Part shown: piece by piece, positions 1-8,969 of the stretch
Position numbering within the stretch: position 1 is the first letter of the stretch
How the letters are laid out: each line of letters starts with the position of its first letter
Assembly: GCA_024644595.1 (NCBI GenBank)
Contig: JAHEHL010000004.1
Span: 77,224-141,223 of the forward strand
Reading direction: 5' to 3'
Length of the DNA: 64,000 nucleotides
From: Porticoccaceae bacterium
Lineage (GTDB): Bacteria > Pseudomonadota > Gammaproteobacteria > Pseudomonadales > Porticoccaceae
Notes under the pieces: generated by a model
What the model was told of the DNA's origin: nothing
What the model saw: the letters and a program-made list of their open reading frames with translations, nothing else
The model's database searches: none
Translations under genes and position numbers: made by a program

Positions 1-104
1 TAACAGGTGGCTCTGTAACAGGTGGCTCTGTAACAAGCAGCGCTGCAACGCCCTTTGAGACAATTCTGTGCTGGCTACTCCACCACCGGTCGGGGGTGGA
101 GTAA
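1..104 (+). CDS. Possible 3' end of a gene entering from the left edge, with TGGSV repeats
   Basis: The plus frame starting at base 3 is open from the window edge to a TAA at 102-104. It begins with two exact 15-bp repeats (1-15 and 16-30) and a degenerate third (31-45), which read as Thr-Gly-Gly-Ser-Val pentapeptides. The stop would lie 6 bases from the convergent stop of the next gene. A 9-bp inverted repeat (76-84 with 95-103) overlaps the end and could form a hairpin, but no T-run follows. The minus strand is also open here (VTEPP repeats), so coding is not certain. No function can be assigned. Confidence 0.3.
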   Translation, partial: TGGSVTGGSVTSSAATPFETILCWLLHHRSGVE

Positions 105-110
105 AGGCGT

Positions 111-1181
111 TTAACCCTGTCGCTTGAAGAAATCACCAATCTGACTAAACGCCTCGACCGCTTCAGGCAAGTGAGGATAAAAGATCGGCCACACATGAGG
201 CACGTTATCCCACAGCATGAGAGTCGCATCAGTGCCCGCCTCAACCGCTTTATTGACATAACGACGGCCGTCATCCCGGAGAATTTCACTGTCACTGGCG
301 AGCACCAAAATCGGCGGCAGGCCCGACAAATCTCCCAGCAGAGGTGAAACCACCGGATCTGAGGCTTTGTGGCCAGCCAAAAAGCGTCCGCCAAGACTGA
401 TCAAAAACCCTGGCATCCAGGCAAAACGCGCAGCCAGCGGTTTGAGCATAATATCGGTTTCAAGATTACTGCGAATGCTGGGGCTAGCGAAACGTGAGTC
501 GGTGATGGGTGACAATGCCAGCGCAGCGTCAGGCGTGCGCAACTGCGTATCTCTCGCCCAGGCCAGCAGTGCCAGTGTCAAATTGCCGCCGGCAGAATCA
601 CCCGCCACAAAGACTACCGAGGGCGCGTCTTCATCAGAGCCCTGAGGGCCGTTTTGCAACAACCACTGATAAGCGACACGACAATCTTCAACAGCTGCCA
701 GACGCCCATGTTCAGGCATCAGGCGGTAATCGATCGAGAGCACCGCACACTGCGTTACTTCGGACAGCTTACTGGTAATAACCCGATGACTGCGCGGACT
801 GCCCGCCATAAAAGCGCCACCGTGAATATACAGCAGGCGACGGCTGCTATTGCTGCCCGGCGCCATCACCCACTCTGCCGGAACACCGCCCGCGTCAACA
901 TCAGTAAAGCTGCTAACGGTCTCCTCGCTGGAAAAAAAAGCATCCATGGTTTCACGCATGGAAAATGCCCGCTGTTTTAGAGACAGTTTTTCGTGACGCT
1001 TACCAGCACTGCGCAGACGCTGATTAATATCCTGTAGCGCAGCGGCAGAGGCCTCAGCAGCCTGCTGATTGGCAGGGCCGAATCGCTGACCTTCAGGGAG
1101 GTCATATTTAGCCATACGGTCACGGGTAAGCAGGAAAACCAGTCCCGCCAGCGCAATAACAACTCCAGCGAAAATCAGCAT
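111..1181 (-). CDS. Alpha/beta hydrolase of the hormone-sensitive-lipase family
   Basis: A 356-residue esterase/lipase-type protein. One N-terminal hydrophobic segment (residues about 2-18) suggests a membrane anchor or uncleaved signal. The oxyanion motif HGGAF is at 120-124 and the nucleophile motif GDSAGG at 194-199 (Ser196). ASDSEILRDDG and NVPHVW near the C-terminus supply the likely Asp and His. These define family IV (HSL-like) hydrolases, which cleave esters of small or acyl alcohols. Its ATG overlaps the TGA of the upstream dehydrogenase (TGATG), so it is translationally coupled as the last gene of the Atu-type operon. It probably releases an acid or alcohol for that pathway; the substrate is unknown. 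Confidence 0.85.
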   Translation of the reverse strand: MLIFAGVVIALAGLVFLLTRDRMAKYDLPEGQRFGPANQQAAEASAAALQDINQRLRSAGKRHEKLSLKQRAFSMRETMDAFFSSEETVSSFTDVDAGGVPAEWVMAPGSNSSRRLLYIHGGAFMAGSPRSHRVITSKLSEVTQCAVLSIDYRLMPEHGRLAAVEDCRVAYQWLLQNGPQGSDEDAPSVVFVAGDSAGGNLTLALLAWARDTQLRTPDAALALSPITDSRFASPSIRSNLETDIMLKPLAARFAWMPGFLISLGGRFLAGHKASDPVVSPLLGDLSGLPPILVLASDSEILRDDGRRYVNKAVEAGTDATLMLWDNVPHVWPIFYPHLPEAVEAFSQIGDFFKRQG

Positions 1182-2341
1182 CAGGCCGAGTAGTTGAGCT
1201 GGTTAAACTTCTTCTGATGAAAATCTCCGTTGCCAAAGCTGACATTAATGGTCATCAGACGCTTAACGAAATGGCCGATATTGAGCTCGTCAGTCATACC
1301 AATACCTCCGTGCAACTGGATCGCCTCTTCACCAATCAGCTTGCCCGACTTGGCGATCGTCGCCTTTAATGCATGCACCGACTTGAGAAACTCAGCATTC
1401 CCAGCATCCGGGTTAGCAGCATATTCATTGGCCTGGCAGAGACCGCGATAGAGCATCGACTTCGTCTGCTCGCAGGCGATAAAGGTATCGACCATACGGT
1501 GCTGCAACACCTGAAACGAGCCGATTGGCGTGCCAAACTGCTGGCGCGTCTTGGAGTAGTCGACGGTAATCGCATTCAGAGTCGACATAATTCCCAGTGC
1601 TTCGGCGCTCAATGCGACCAATATCTGCGGCATAACGTGATCGATCAGCTGCATTCCCTGACCGAGACTGTTGAGCAGCTGGTCGTCTGTCACACGAACA
1701 TTATCAAACTGCACCGTGGCGGCGCGCTGACCATCCATCGTTTGATAACTTTTAAGTGAGACTCCCTCGGCAGCCGCATCGACCATAAACAGACTCACGC
1801 CCTCGGCGTCGAACTGCTCACCGCTGCTGCGAGCAGTGACAATGAACTTGTTCGCCGTTCCGCCGTGCACCACCACGGTTTTCTCACCGTTGATAACGTA
1901 GCCACCGTCAGCGGCCACAGCAGTGGTCACCACATCGGCAATTTCATAGCGCGACTGGCGCTCCAGAAAGGCGAAGGAACCCAAGCAGCTGCCATCGATA
2001 ATACTCGGAATCACCGCTTCTTTAAGACTGTTATTAGTGGACGCCGCAAGCAGGCCGCCGAAGGTCACCACGGTCGACACATAGGGCTCAACAACAATGC
2101 CCTTACCAAGCTCTTCCATGACGACGGCAATATCTTCAACTGTTCCGCCAAAACCACCATACTCTTCGGCAAAAGGCACCGACAGCCAGCCAAGCTCTGC
2201 AAAGGTATTCCAGAACTCGCGGCTAATGCCCTCTTCCGAGTTGATTATTTTACGTCGGGTATCAATGTCATACTCGTCGCGCACAAATCGCGCGACGCTG
2301 TCTTTGATCATTGTCTGTTCTTCTGAAAAATCAAAATTCAT
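1181..2341 (-). CDS. Acyl-CoA dehydrogenase, PimD-like small partner
   Basis: A 386-residue FAD acyl-CoA dehydrogenase with the usual N-terminal helical, middle beta and C-terminal helical domains. QLHGGIGMTDEL near residue 350 is the conserved C-terminal motif. The IYEGT-type segment that carries the catalytic Glu in medium-chain enzymes is absent (it reads INVSFGNGD). A weakly conserved protein of this kind directly after a larger dehydrogenase is the layout of heteromeric enzymes such as PimC/PimD and the steroid ChsE1/ChsE2 pairs. It likely forms a complex with the gene upstream (29 bases away). Substrate is unknown, but context suggests a branched or isoprenoid acyl-CoA. Confidence 0.85.
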   Translation of the reverse strand: MNFDFSEEQTMIKDSVARFVRDEYDIDTRRKIINSEEGISREFWNTFAELGWLSVPFAEEYGGFGGTVEDIAVVMEELGKGIVVEPYVSTVVTFGGLLAASTNNSLKEAVIPSIIDGSCLGSFAFLERQSRYEIADVVTTAVAADGGYVINGEKTVVVHGGTANKFIVTARSSGEQFDAEGVSLFMVDAAAEGVSLKSYQTMDGQRAATVQFDNVRVTDDQLLNSLGQGMQLIDHVMPQILVALSAEALGIMSTLNAITVDYSKTRQQFGTPIGSFQVLQHRMVDTFIACEQTKSMLYRGLCQANEYAANPDAGNAEFLKSVHALKATIAKSGKLIGEEAIQLHGGIGMTDELNIGHFVKRLMTINVSFGNGDFHQKKFNQLNYSA

Positions 2342-2370
2342 CTATCTAAACTCCGCAAATCTGTTGGCGA

Positions 2371-3570
2371 TTAAAGACCGAGAACGGCCTTGGCAATAAC
2401 ATTGCGCTGCACTTCATTGGAACCACCGTAAATGGTTGCCGCGCGGCCATACATATATTTACTGCGGGCTTCTGCTGCGTAGTCATGCCCCAGCTCCTGA
2501 TTGCTTAAGTCACCCTGCAACGCGCCACCGTATTCAGCCGCCAGCTGCAGTTGAAGCTCTTGAATCGCCTGAGTGATCTCAGTGCCCTTGATTTTTAACA
2601 GTGAAGATTCAGGCCCCGGCATCCCACCACCCGCCATCGACGCAAACACACGCAACTCGGTGTATTCCAATGCCATCAGTTCCATCTCAATATCTGACAG
2701 ACGCATCTGAAACACCGGATCATTAATCATCGCAGTACCGCCATTCACTTCTTCAGCGGCGCGCTGCTTGAGCTTGGACAACATGCGCTTGGAATCAGCC
2801 ACTTCTGCCATTCCTGTGCGCTCATGAGCCAGCAGCGCCTTGGCGTAGGTCCAACCCTTGTCCTGCTCACCAATCAGGTTTTCTCGCGGTACCAGCACAT
2901 CCTCAAAGTGCACCTCATTAAGACTATGCTTGCCATCGATACTGACAATTGGTTTAACCGTAACGCCCGGGGTTTCCATATCGATCAGCAGAAAGCTGAT
3001 GCCCTGCTGCTTGCGCATCTCTTTACTGGTGCGCACCAGACAGAAAATCCAGTCGGCATACTGAGCAAACGTCGTCCAGATTTTTCGACCATTGACGATG
3101 TAGTTATCGCCGGCGTATTCCGCGGTAGTGCTAAGTGCAGCGAGATCTGACCCAGCGCCGGGTTCGGAATAACCCTGACACCACCAGTCATCACTGGACA
3201 GGATACGCGGCAAGAAGTGCGCTTTCTGCTCTTCGGTACCGAAGGTGTAAATCACCGGCGCAACCATCTTTAAACCAAACGGTACGACATCGGGAATACC
3301 TGCGGCGCCACGCTCGGTCTCGTAGATAAATTTCTGAGTGACCGTCCAGCCAGTGCCGCCATACTCTTTAGGCCAGCCCGGCGCGATCCAGCCCTTGGCA
3401 TGAAGTTTTTTCTGCCAGCTAACAATCGCACTCTTGTAATCACCACCTTGCGTAGCACTCAGTTGCTGCGCAAGCTCGGCGTCGAATTCACGGGCAAAAA
3501 AATCGCGCACTTCATCTCTGAATGCCAGATCTTCTGCTGAAAAATTAATATCCACTTGAACCACTCCCAC
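2371..3570 (-). CDS. Acyl-CoA dehydrogenase, PimC-like large partner
   Basis: A 399-residue acyl-CoA dehydrogenase. YSEPGAGSDLA (about residues 130-140) and WTTFAQYADW are the flavin/substrate motifs of the middle domain. The C-terminus ends in IYGGSNEVQRNVIAKAVLGL, typical of the PimC-type large subunits of heteromeric dehydrogenases. It introduces an alpha-beta double bond into an acyl-CoA and passes electrons to ETF. It is the first gene after a strong promoter (3589-3617), so this pair plus the hydrolase can be expressed apart from the carboxylase genes upstream. Pairing with the following gene is inferred from adjacency and family type. Confidence 0.87.
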   Translation of the reverse strand: MGVVQVDINFSAEDLAFRDEVRDFFAREFDAELAQQLSATQGGDYKSAIVSWQKKLHAKGWIAPGWPKEYGGTGWTVTQKFIYETERGAAGIPDVVPFGLKMVAPVIYTFGTEEQKAHFLPRILSSDDWWCQGYSEPGAGSDLAALSTTAEYAGDNYIVNGRKIWTTFAQYADWIFCLVRTSKEMRKQQGISFLLIDMETPGVTVKPIVSIDGKHSLNEVHFEDVLVPRENLIGEQDKGWTYAKALLAHERTGMAEVADSKRMLSKLKQRAAEEVNGGTAMINDPVFQMRLSDIEMELMALEYTELRVFASMAGGGMPGPESSLLKIKGTEITQAIQELQLQLAAEYGGALQGDLSNQELGHDYAAEARSKYMYGRAATIYGGSNEVQRNVIAKAVLGL

Positions 3571-3586
3571 TATCGTTATTTGCGCC

Positions 3587-3617
3587 CCAGATTAGAATCT
3601 GGCACTTATTATGTCAA
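3587..3617 (-). promoter_or_regulatory. Sigma70 promoter with overlapping palindromic operator
   Basis: On the minus strand, TTGACA (3617-3612), a 17-bp spacer and TAATCT (3594-3589) form a near-consensus sigma70 promoter reading into the dehydrogenase pair. The -10 box lies inside an inverted repeat, CCAGATT-AG-AATCTGG (3587-3602), the usual geometry of a repressor operator. The regulator is unknown. Confidence 0.7.
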
Positions 3618-3756
3618 TAAAATAAAGCCGCATAATGTGGCCGCAAGGTCATCGTCAGGCAAGCACTATTTCAACCCGCGTAATACGGCCAAAATGGCAT
3701 TGCGGTTTGCAAAACGTTTGCAGCATTTGGCACTATCAATTGACCAGATCTGAACA

Positions 3757-4416
3757 CTAAAAGCCTGCGCCCAACCCCTGTGGCGAGTCGTAGGCAGTGG
3801 CTTTCGAGAAACCGGGGCGCGCCTTCAGGCGCTCGTAATAAGCATCGGTAAGCGGCTTAAATCCGCCGCGCAAGCCGAGTGCTTCAGCCAGATAGAGCGC
3901 AAAGCCAACTGTTATATCGGCAACTGTAAAGCGACCGCCACAGAGAAACTCCCTGCCATCTTCCAGCGCCAGCTCCACCGAGCGCAAGCGCGAGAAAAAC
4001 CACTTGGTATAGTCCTCGGCCACTTTCGGCAATCTTGTCTCCTCCGGCTCGAGAATGGTGTAACGCAACACCAGGGTCTGCGGAAACGTCAACGTCGCAT
4101 CACTGCGGTGCAACCAGTTAAGGTAATCACCATAGGCAGCCTCGCCAGGCAAAATCGCAAGGTCGGTGGGGCCATAGCGATCAACCAGATATTGACTGAT
4201 CCCGCTCGACTCGGTCATCTGCACCAGATTGTCCGCATCACTGTCGTCGGTAAAAAATGGCACAGTGCCGATGGGATTAATTGCGGCAAAGCCTGGATGC
4301 ATAAAGCGCGGCGGGAACTGCATTACCTCAATCTCAAACTCAAGATCCAGCTCATACAGGGTCCAAAGTGGGCGAATCGAACGGGACATGGCGCAATGCC
4401 AAAGTTTAAGTGACAT
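3757..4416 (-). CDS. Glutathione S-transferase family protein
   Basis: A 219-residue protein with an N-terminal thioredoxin-like domain (about 1-85; NPIGTVPFF carries the cis-Pro glutathione-binding turn, followed by MTESSGISQYL) and a C-terminal helical domain with FTVADITVGFAL (about 160-175), the conserved N-capping motif. It conjugates or transfers glutathione on electrophilic substrates. Its start overlaps the stop of the biotin carboxylase gene (TGATG), so it is translationally coupled to the Atu-type operon. That placement suggests a role with an unsaturated pathway intermediate (isomerisation or detoxification), which is inference. Confidence 0.85.
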   Translation of the reverse strand: MSLKLWHCAMSRSIRPLWTLYELDLEFEIEVMQFPPRFMHPGFAAINPIGTVPFFTDDSDADNLVQMTESSGISQYLVDRYGPTDLAILPGEAAYGDYLNWLHRSDATLTFPQTLVLRYTILEPEETRLPKVAEDYTKWFFSRLRSVELALEDGREFLCGGRFTVADITVGFALYLAEALGLRGGFKPLTDAYYERLKARPGFSKATAYDSPQGLGAGF

Positions 4417-6440
4417 CAGGCAGCCTCTTTTAATGGAATAATATCGATTAACAGATCGTCAGCCGCAACCTGACTGCCGGTAACCGCGCTGACATCAGCC
4501 ACCGTGCCGTCAATCTCGGCCACAATCTCGTAGTGCATTTTCATCGCCTCGAGCACTGCTAGCACCTGACCTTTAGCGACCCTGTCGCCCGGTGCTACCA
4601 TCACGTCCAGCAGCAGACCGTGCATCGGCGCGATCACGCGGCCACCGCCGACGCTCTCCTCGGCAGTACCATCGAGAATAATCAGATCTCTAAACAGCGC
4701 ACTGCGACCTTCAATCGAGCAATACATTTGGCCCTTTTTCGGCGACATCCAGATTGCAGTCACCAGTTTGTCGTTGACCCTCAGCTCAGCGCTGTCGGAT
4801 TTAAGCTTGAGCACGCTGACCGCGCAGCGGTGACCGGCCTGATCACCCTCAACCGCACCATTCCATGACACCATATAATTACCCTGAGTCAGAGCTGAGA
4901 CCGCCAGATCATAGACTGTTTCCGCAAACTGGTACTGCTTGCGTGATATCAAAGGGCTGGCACTGGTCCAGTCACGAAGCTTTTCGCTGACCAGCAGTGC
5001 GCGGGAAAACAGACGCTGATGTTCCCCAACCAGATCAAGAACGGCAGCCACCGCCGCGTCGACAAAGCTCGGCACCGACTCATCAAGGTCACCCGAAGAA
5101 AACTCTTCGCCGATAAAAGCTGTCGTCGCATCCCCATTAATAAAGCTTTTCTTTTCAAGGCATTGCAAAAGAAACTGTATGTTGTTTGGAGTTCCAAATA
5201 ACACTGATTCTTTAAGTGCGGCAATCAATCGTAGCCGTGCAACTTCACGGGTCGGGCCATAGCCAATCAGCTTGGCGACCATCGGATCATAAAATGGCGA
5301 CATCGCCTGACCGCTGCAGATGCCGCTATCAATACGCACCCCCACCCCACTAGCCGGCCGCCATAGATCCACCGGTCCTGCAGTCGGTAAAAAATCCTGA
5401 CTTGGGTCTTCTGTGTAGAGCCGCACTTCGATCGCATGGCCGTCGAAGGTGATATCGTCCTGCTGCAGACCGAGTTGCTCGCCTTGGGCGACCGCAATCT
5501 GTAACGCCACCAGATCAAGGCCGGTAATCATCTCGGTAACCGGGTGCTCAACCTGAAGACGAGTATTCATCTCCAAAAAATAAAAATGGCCGCTCGCATC
5601 GAGCAAAAACTCCACTGTACCGGCGCCACGGTAGTTAACGGATTTTGCTGCAGCAATCGCCGCCTGACCCATCTGATCTCGCAATTGGCCCGTCATAACT
5701 GGGCACGGCGCCTCTTCGATCACCTTCTGATGGCGACGCTGCACGGAACAATCACGCTCTCCAAGATGGACAGCATTACCATGACTATCGGCGAATATCT
5801 GGATCTCGACATGACGCGGCCGAATAATTGCCTGCTCCAAAATCAGTTCCGGGGAGCCAAAAGCACTTTCAGCCTCGGCGCTGGCAAGTTTGATTGCATT
5901 GGCCAGATCAGCGAGATCATGCACCAGACGCATACCCCGCCCACCCCCGCCGGCCGCGGCCTTGACCATGAGTGGCAGGTCAATTTTGGCTCCCTCGGCG
6001 AGCAGTGTCTGGTCCGACTGATCACGCCCCTCATAGCCGGGAACACAGGGAACACCGGCGGCGATCATCAACCGTTTGGCCTCAGCCTTATTGCCCATCG
6101 CCCTGATTGCCTCACTGTCAGGACCAATAAACACCAAACCTGCCGCCTCGACAGCCTCAGCAAACGCGGCATTCTCACTGAGAAAGCCATAGCCAGGATG
6201 GATCGCTTCAGCCCCACTGGCCACGGCCGCCTCGAGGATCGCTTCTGGCAACAGGTATGATTCACTTACCGGTCCCGGACCGATACGCACCGCCTGATCG
6301 GCAAGCTGAGTGTGCGGTGCCCCGGCATCAGCGTCTGAATAGACCGCAACCGTGCGGTAACCCAACTCGCTGGCAGTGCGGATAACACGGCAGGCAATTT
6401 CGCCGCGATTGGCAATTAAAATACTGTTAAAGCGCGTCAT
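4416..6440 (-). CDS. atuF: Acyl-CoA carboxylase biotin-carboxylase/BCCP subunit (AtuF-like)
   Basis: A 674-residue alpha subunit. It has the biotin carboxylase N-domain (ILIANRGEIACRVIRTA at the start), an ATP-grasp domain (AAAGGGGRGM; EMNTRLQVEHPVTE), the C-domain and a C-terminal biotinyl domain with the lysine in EAMKM (about residue 637). It carboxylates biotin with ATP and bicarbonate, and the beta subunit passes the carboxyl group to an acyl-CoA. Length fits MCC/GCC alpha subunits. The operon (AtuA, AtuC, AtuE types, no HMG-CoA lyase) points to geranyl-CoA carboxylase rather than the leucine enzyme. The exact substrate cannot be read from this subunit. Confidence 0.85.
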   Translation of the reverse strand: MTRFNSILIANRGEIACRVIRTASELGYRTVAVYSDADAGAPHTQLADQAVRIGPGPVSESYLLPEAILEAAVASGAEAIHPGYGFLSENAAFAEAVEAAGLVFIGPDSEAIRAMGNKAEAKRLMIAAGVPCVPGYEGRDQSDQTLLAEGAKIDLPLMVKAAAGGGGRGMRLVHDLADLANAIKLASAEAESAFGSPELILEQAIIRPRHVEIQIFADSHGNAVHLGERDCSVQRRHQKVIEEAPCPVMTGQLRDQMGQAAIAAAKSVNYRGAGTVEFLLDASGHFYFLEMNTRLQVEHPVTEMITGLDLVALQIAVAQGEQLGLQQDDITFDGHAIEVRLYTEDPSQDFLPTAGPVDLWRPASGVGVRIDSGICSGQAMSPFYDPMVAKLIGYGPTREVARLRLIAALKESVLFGTPNNIQFLLQCLEKKSFINGDATTAFIGEEFSSGDLDESVPSFVDAAVAAVLDLVGEHQRLFSRALLVSEKLRDWTSASPLISRKQYQFAETVYDLAVSALTQGNYMVSWNGAVEGDQAGHRCAVSVLKLKSDSAELRVNDKLVTAIWMSPKKGQMYCSIEGRSALFRDLIILDGTAEESVGGGRVIAPMHGLLLDVMVAPGDRVAKGQVLAVLEAMKMHYEIVAEIDGTVADVSAVTGSQVAADDLLIDIIPLKEAA

Positions 6441-6458
6441 AGAATTTATCCCAACTGA

Positions 6459-7286
6459 TTAGTTATCCGCCTGCTCGGCCCAGGCCGGCGCACGCTTTTC
6501 CACAAAGGCAGCCACCCCTTCAAGGCCTTCAGCGCTCAACATACACCGAGCAAAGCCCTGGGCAGCAAAATCCAGCGCCTCAGCGCGGGGACGACGCAAG
6601 GTTTCAAACAAAATCGCTTTGGTCACTGCATTGGCGCCGGGAGCACAGGCACTGATATGACCGAGAATCTCCTCGCATTGAGCCTCAAGATCAACACCGT
6701 CTGCCGCAACCCCATGGGCAATACCCAGCGCCACCGCTTCTGCTCCTTTAAACCGTGCACCGGTCAGCATCAAACGTCTCGCCTGAGTCAGGCCGACACG
6801 TTCAACGACAAAAGGGGCAATTTGAGCTGGAGGAATACCCAGACTGGTTTCACTGAGACGAAAACGGGCATCGACGGTAACCAGCGTGATATCGGCAACA
6901 CAGGCAAGGCCTAGACCTCCACCAATAGCCGCGCCCTCGACCAAGGCGATCACAACCTGTGGCTGTTCATTGAGCTTGATCATCAGATCACCAAAGTCAC
7001 GATTACCCCTGGCAATCTGTTCAGCACTAATCGCCTGCATGTCTGACTTAAAGCCCTTGATGTCACCGCCGGCGCAGAACACTCCGCCCTTGCCACGCAA
7101 CACAATGCTGCGCACAGTGCGATCAGCGGCGACACTGTCGAGCACAGCACTGAGCTCATTGGTCATATTCGCCGAGAGGGCATTTTTTGCCTCGGGACGA
7201 TTAAGCCAGATCGTCAGCACTGAACCCTCGCGATGCAGAATCAGCGATTGCGTCTCCGGAAGTCCATCAGGTGAAAGATCATTCAT
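6459..7286 (-). CDS. atuE: Enoyl-CoA hydratase, isohexenylglutaconyl-CoA hydratase type
   Basis: A 275-residue crotonase. FCAGGDIKGF (about 70-79) and EGAAIGGGLGLACVADI (about 116-132) form the oxyanion hole and CoA site. The segment SLGIPPAQIAPFVVERVG (about 147-164) is, as I recall the family, typical of AtuE-type hydratases. In the Atu pathway this step hydrates isohexenylglutaconyl-CoA, the product of geranyl-CoA carboxylase. It sits between the two carboxylase subunit genes, 18 and 32 bases from its neighbours. Methylglutaconyl-CoA hydratase (LiuC) is the main alternative; the linked AtuA gene favours AtuE. Confidence 0.78.
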   Translation of the reverse strand: MNDLSPDGLPETQSLILHREGSVLTIWLNRPEAKNALSANMTNELSAVLDSVAADRTVRSIVLRGKGGVFCAGGDIKGFKSDMQAISAEQIARGNRDFGDLMIKLNEQPQVVIALVEGAAIGGGLGLACVADITLVTVDARFRLSETSLGIPPAQIAPFVVERVGLTQARRLMLTGARFKGAEAVALGIAHGVAADGVDLEAQCEEILGHISACAPGANAVTKAILFETLRRPRAEALDFAAQGFARCMLSAEGLEGVAAFVEKRAPAWAEQADN

Positions 7287-7318
7287 GCTGCACTCACTCC
7301 ACGTTAAATTTTCCAGCC

Positions 7319-8941
7319 CTAGAGCCGGGCAACACCAAAGCTGTTAGGTCGGACAATACGATGGCGTGCCTCGCGCACGGTTTCCAGCAGCATCCCCAGC
7401 GTACTGCGCATATTGCGCGGATCGATCATACCGTCATCCATCATATGGCCAGAGGTATAAAAGGCGTCGGATTGCGAATCAAAGATATGCGCCATCATCT
7501 GTTCCTGCTGCGCCAACTGCTCTTCATCCGGCTCAACACCCATGGCTGCGGCCTTGCCACGGGCCACCATCGACATCGTTTTGGCCGCCTGCTCGCCCCC
7601 CATAACACCCATCCGAGCATTGGGAAAGGTATAGAGAAAATCAGGATCATAACCGCGCCCACACATACCATAGTTACCGGCACCAAAGCTGGCCCCGGTC
7701 ATAAAAGTAATGCGTGGCACGTCGAGATTGCGCACCGCTTGAATCATCTTCGAGCCGTGCTTGATCATGCCGGCCTGTTCCGACTTGGTACCGACGATAT
7801 AACCGGTGGTGTTCTGAAAAAACAGAGCCGGAATATTGGCCTGGTCGAGCAACTGCAAAAACTGGGTTGCCTTGTTCGCACCCTGGGGATCGATTGGTCC
7901 GTTATTGCCGATAATACCCACCGCTTGACCGAAGATCTCCGCTTGCACGCAGACCGTGGAAACACCAAATCGCGGCTTAAAGTCGAGGAAGTCAGAACCG
8001 TCGACCACCCGTGCCACCAATTCCCGCATATCGTAGGGCGTGCGGTAGTCGACAGGCACCACACCGGCTATCTCGTCGGGATCGTAGAGTGGTTCGAGAA
8101 AGCTGCGCTGGGGTGGCAGCTTGCAGTTGTCGTTCCACTGTAAACGGTCAATCAATTCGCGGCAGATCTGAACGCCATGACCATCATTTTCGGCCAGATA
8201 TTCCGCCAGACCAGAAATCGTCGCATGCATTTCAGCACCACCAAGTTCCTCCTCCGTAGCAACCTCGCCGGTGGCAGCTTTAAGCAGAGGCGGTCCTGCC
8301 AGAAAGGCGCGCCCCCTACCCTTGACCGCAATCACATAGTCACTCAATCCGGGCATATAGGCGCCGCCGGCAGTTGACGAGCCGTGCAAAATCGAAATCA
8401 CCGGAATACCCGCTTTGCTCAGCTGAGCCAGTGCACCGAACAGCGCGCCACCCTCACTAAATCCCTCGACTGTATAGTTGGTCAGGTCCCCCCCGGCACT
8501 CTCCACCAAATGTACAAACGGCAGTTTTTGCTCAAGGGAAATCTGCTCGGCGCGGCGAATCCGGTAGCCACCCGCCGTAGTCATCGAACCGGCCATAATA
8601 CCGCTATCATCCACAACCACAGTGCAGCGAACACCGGCGATAAAACCAATACCGGCGATCACTGTGGACCCGGGGATAGATTTGTCGGGGTTTTTAGTGT
8701 CGACCAGATAGCCGGCCAAATTGCCGATCTCAAGAAATGGCATCCCCGGGTCAAGCAGCCGAGCCAGACGCTCACGGGGGGTCAGCTGGCCGCGCGCATC
8801 AAACCTCGGCTTGCGCTGCTCAGAAATTATTCGGCCGCGACCATTGAGCATATTGAGTTTATCCACTAGCGCGAGCATCTCGGCGCGCTGGCGCAGAAAG
8901 GTCTCGGACGTGGTATTTATTTTTGTGGCAAATACTGCCAT
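7319..8941 (-). CDS. atuC: Acyl-CoA carboxylase carboxyltransferase subunit (AtuC-like)
   Basis: A 540-residue carboxyltransferase beta subunit with N- and C-terminal crotonase-fold domains. LTPRERLARLLDPG opens the domain. HGSSTAGGAYMPGLSDY and FLAGPPLLKAATGE form the first acyl-CoA/biotin site; MTGASFGAGNYGMCGRGYDP and GVMGGEQAAKT the second. It transfers CO2 from carboxybiotin to the acyl-CoA. FLAGPPLLKAATGE differs from the FLGGPPLVKAATGE usual in methylcrotonyl-CoA carboxylase, which with the AtuA neighbour favours geranyl-CoA carboxylase. It partners the alpha subunit two genes downstream. Confidence 0.83.
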   Translation of the reverse strand: MAVFATKINTTSETFLRQRAEMLALVDKLNMLNGRGRIISEQRKPRFDARGQLTPRERLARLLDPGMPFLEIGNLAGYLVDTKNPDKSIPGSTVIAGIGFIAGVRCTVVVDDSGIMAGSMTTAGGYRIRRAEQISLEQKLPFVHLVESAGGDLTNYTVEGFSEGGALFGALAQLSKAGIPVISILHGSSTAGGAYMPGLSDYVIAVKGRGRAFLAGPPLLKAATGEVATEEELGGAEMHATISGLAEYLAENDGHGVQICRELIDRLQWNDNCKLPPQRSFLEPLYDPDEIAGVVPVDYRTPYDMRELVARVVDGSDFLDFKPRFGVSTVCVQAEIFGQAVGIIGNNGPIDPQGANKATQFLQLLDQANIPALFFQNTTGYIVGTKSEQAGMIKHGSKMIQAVRNLDVPRITFMTGASFGAGNYGMCGRGYDPDFLYTFPNARMGVMGGEQAAKTMSMVARGKAAAMGVEPDEEQLAQQEQMMAHIFDSQSDAFYTSGHMMDDGMIDPRNMRSTLGMLLETVREARHRIVRPNSFGVARL

Positions 8942-8969
8942 TGGAGCTCCCCTCTAACGTCTTGTTCTT

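Noticed and set aside
4416-8941. Leucine (Liu) pathway carboxylase and hydratase
   Set aside because: No isovaleryl-CoA regulator or HMG-CoA lyase adjoins, while AtuA and an AtuE-type hydratase do; Atu type is preferred, though not proven.
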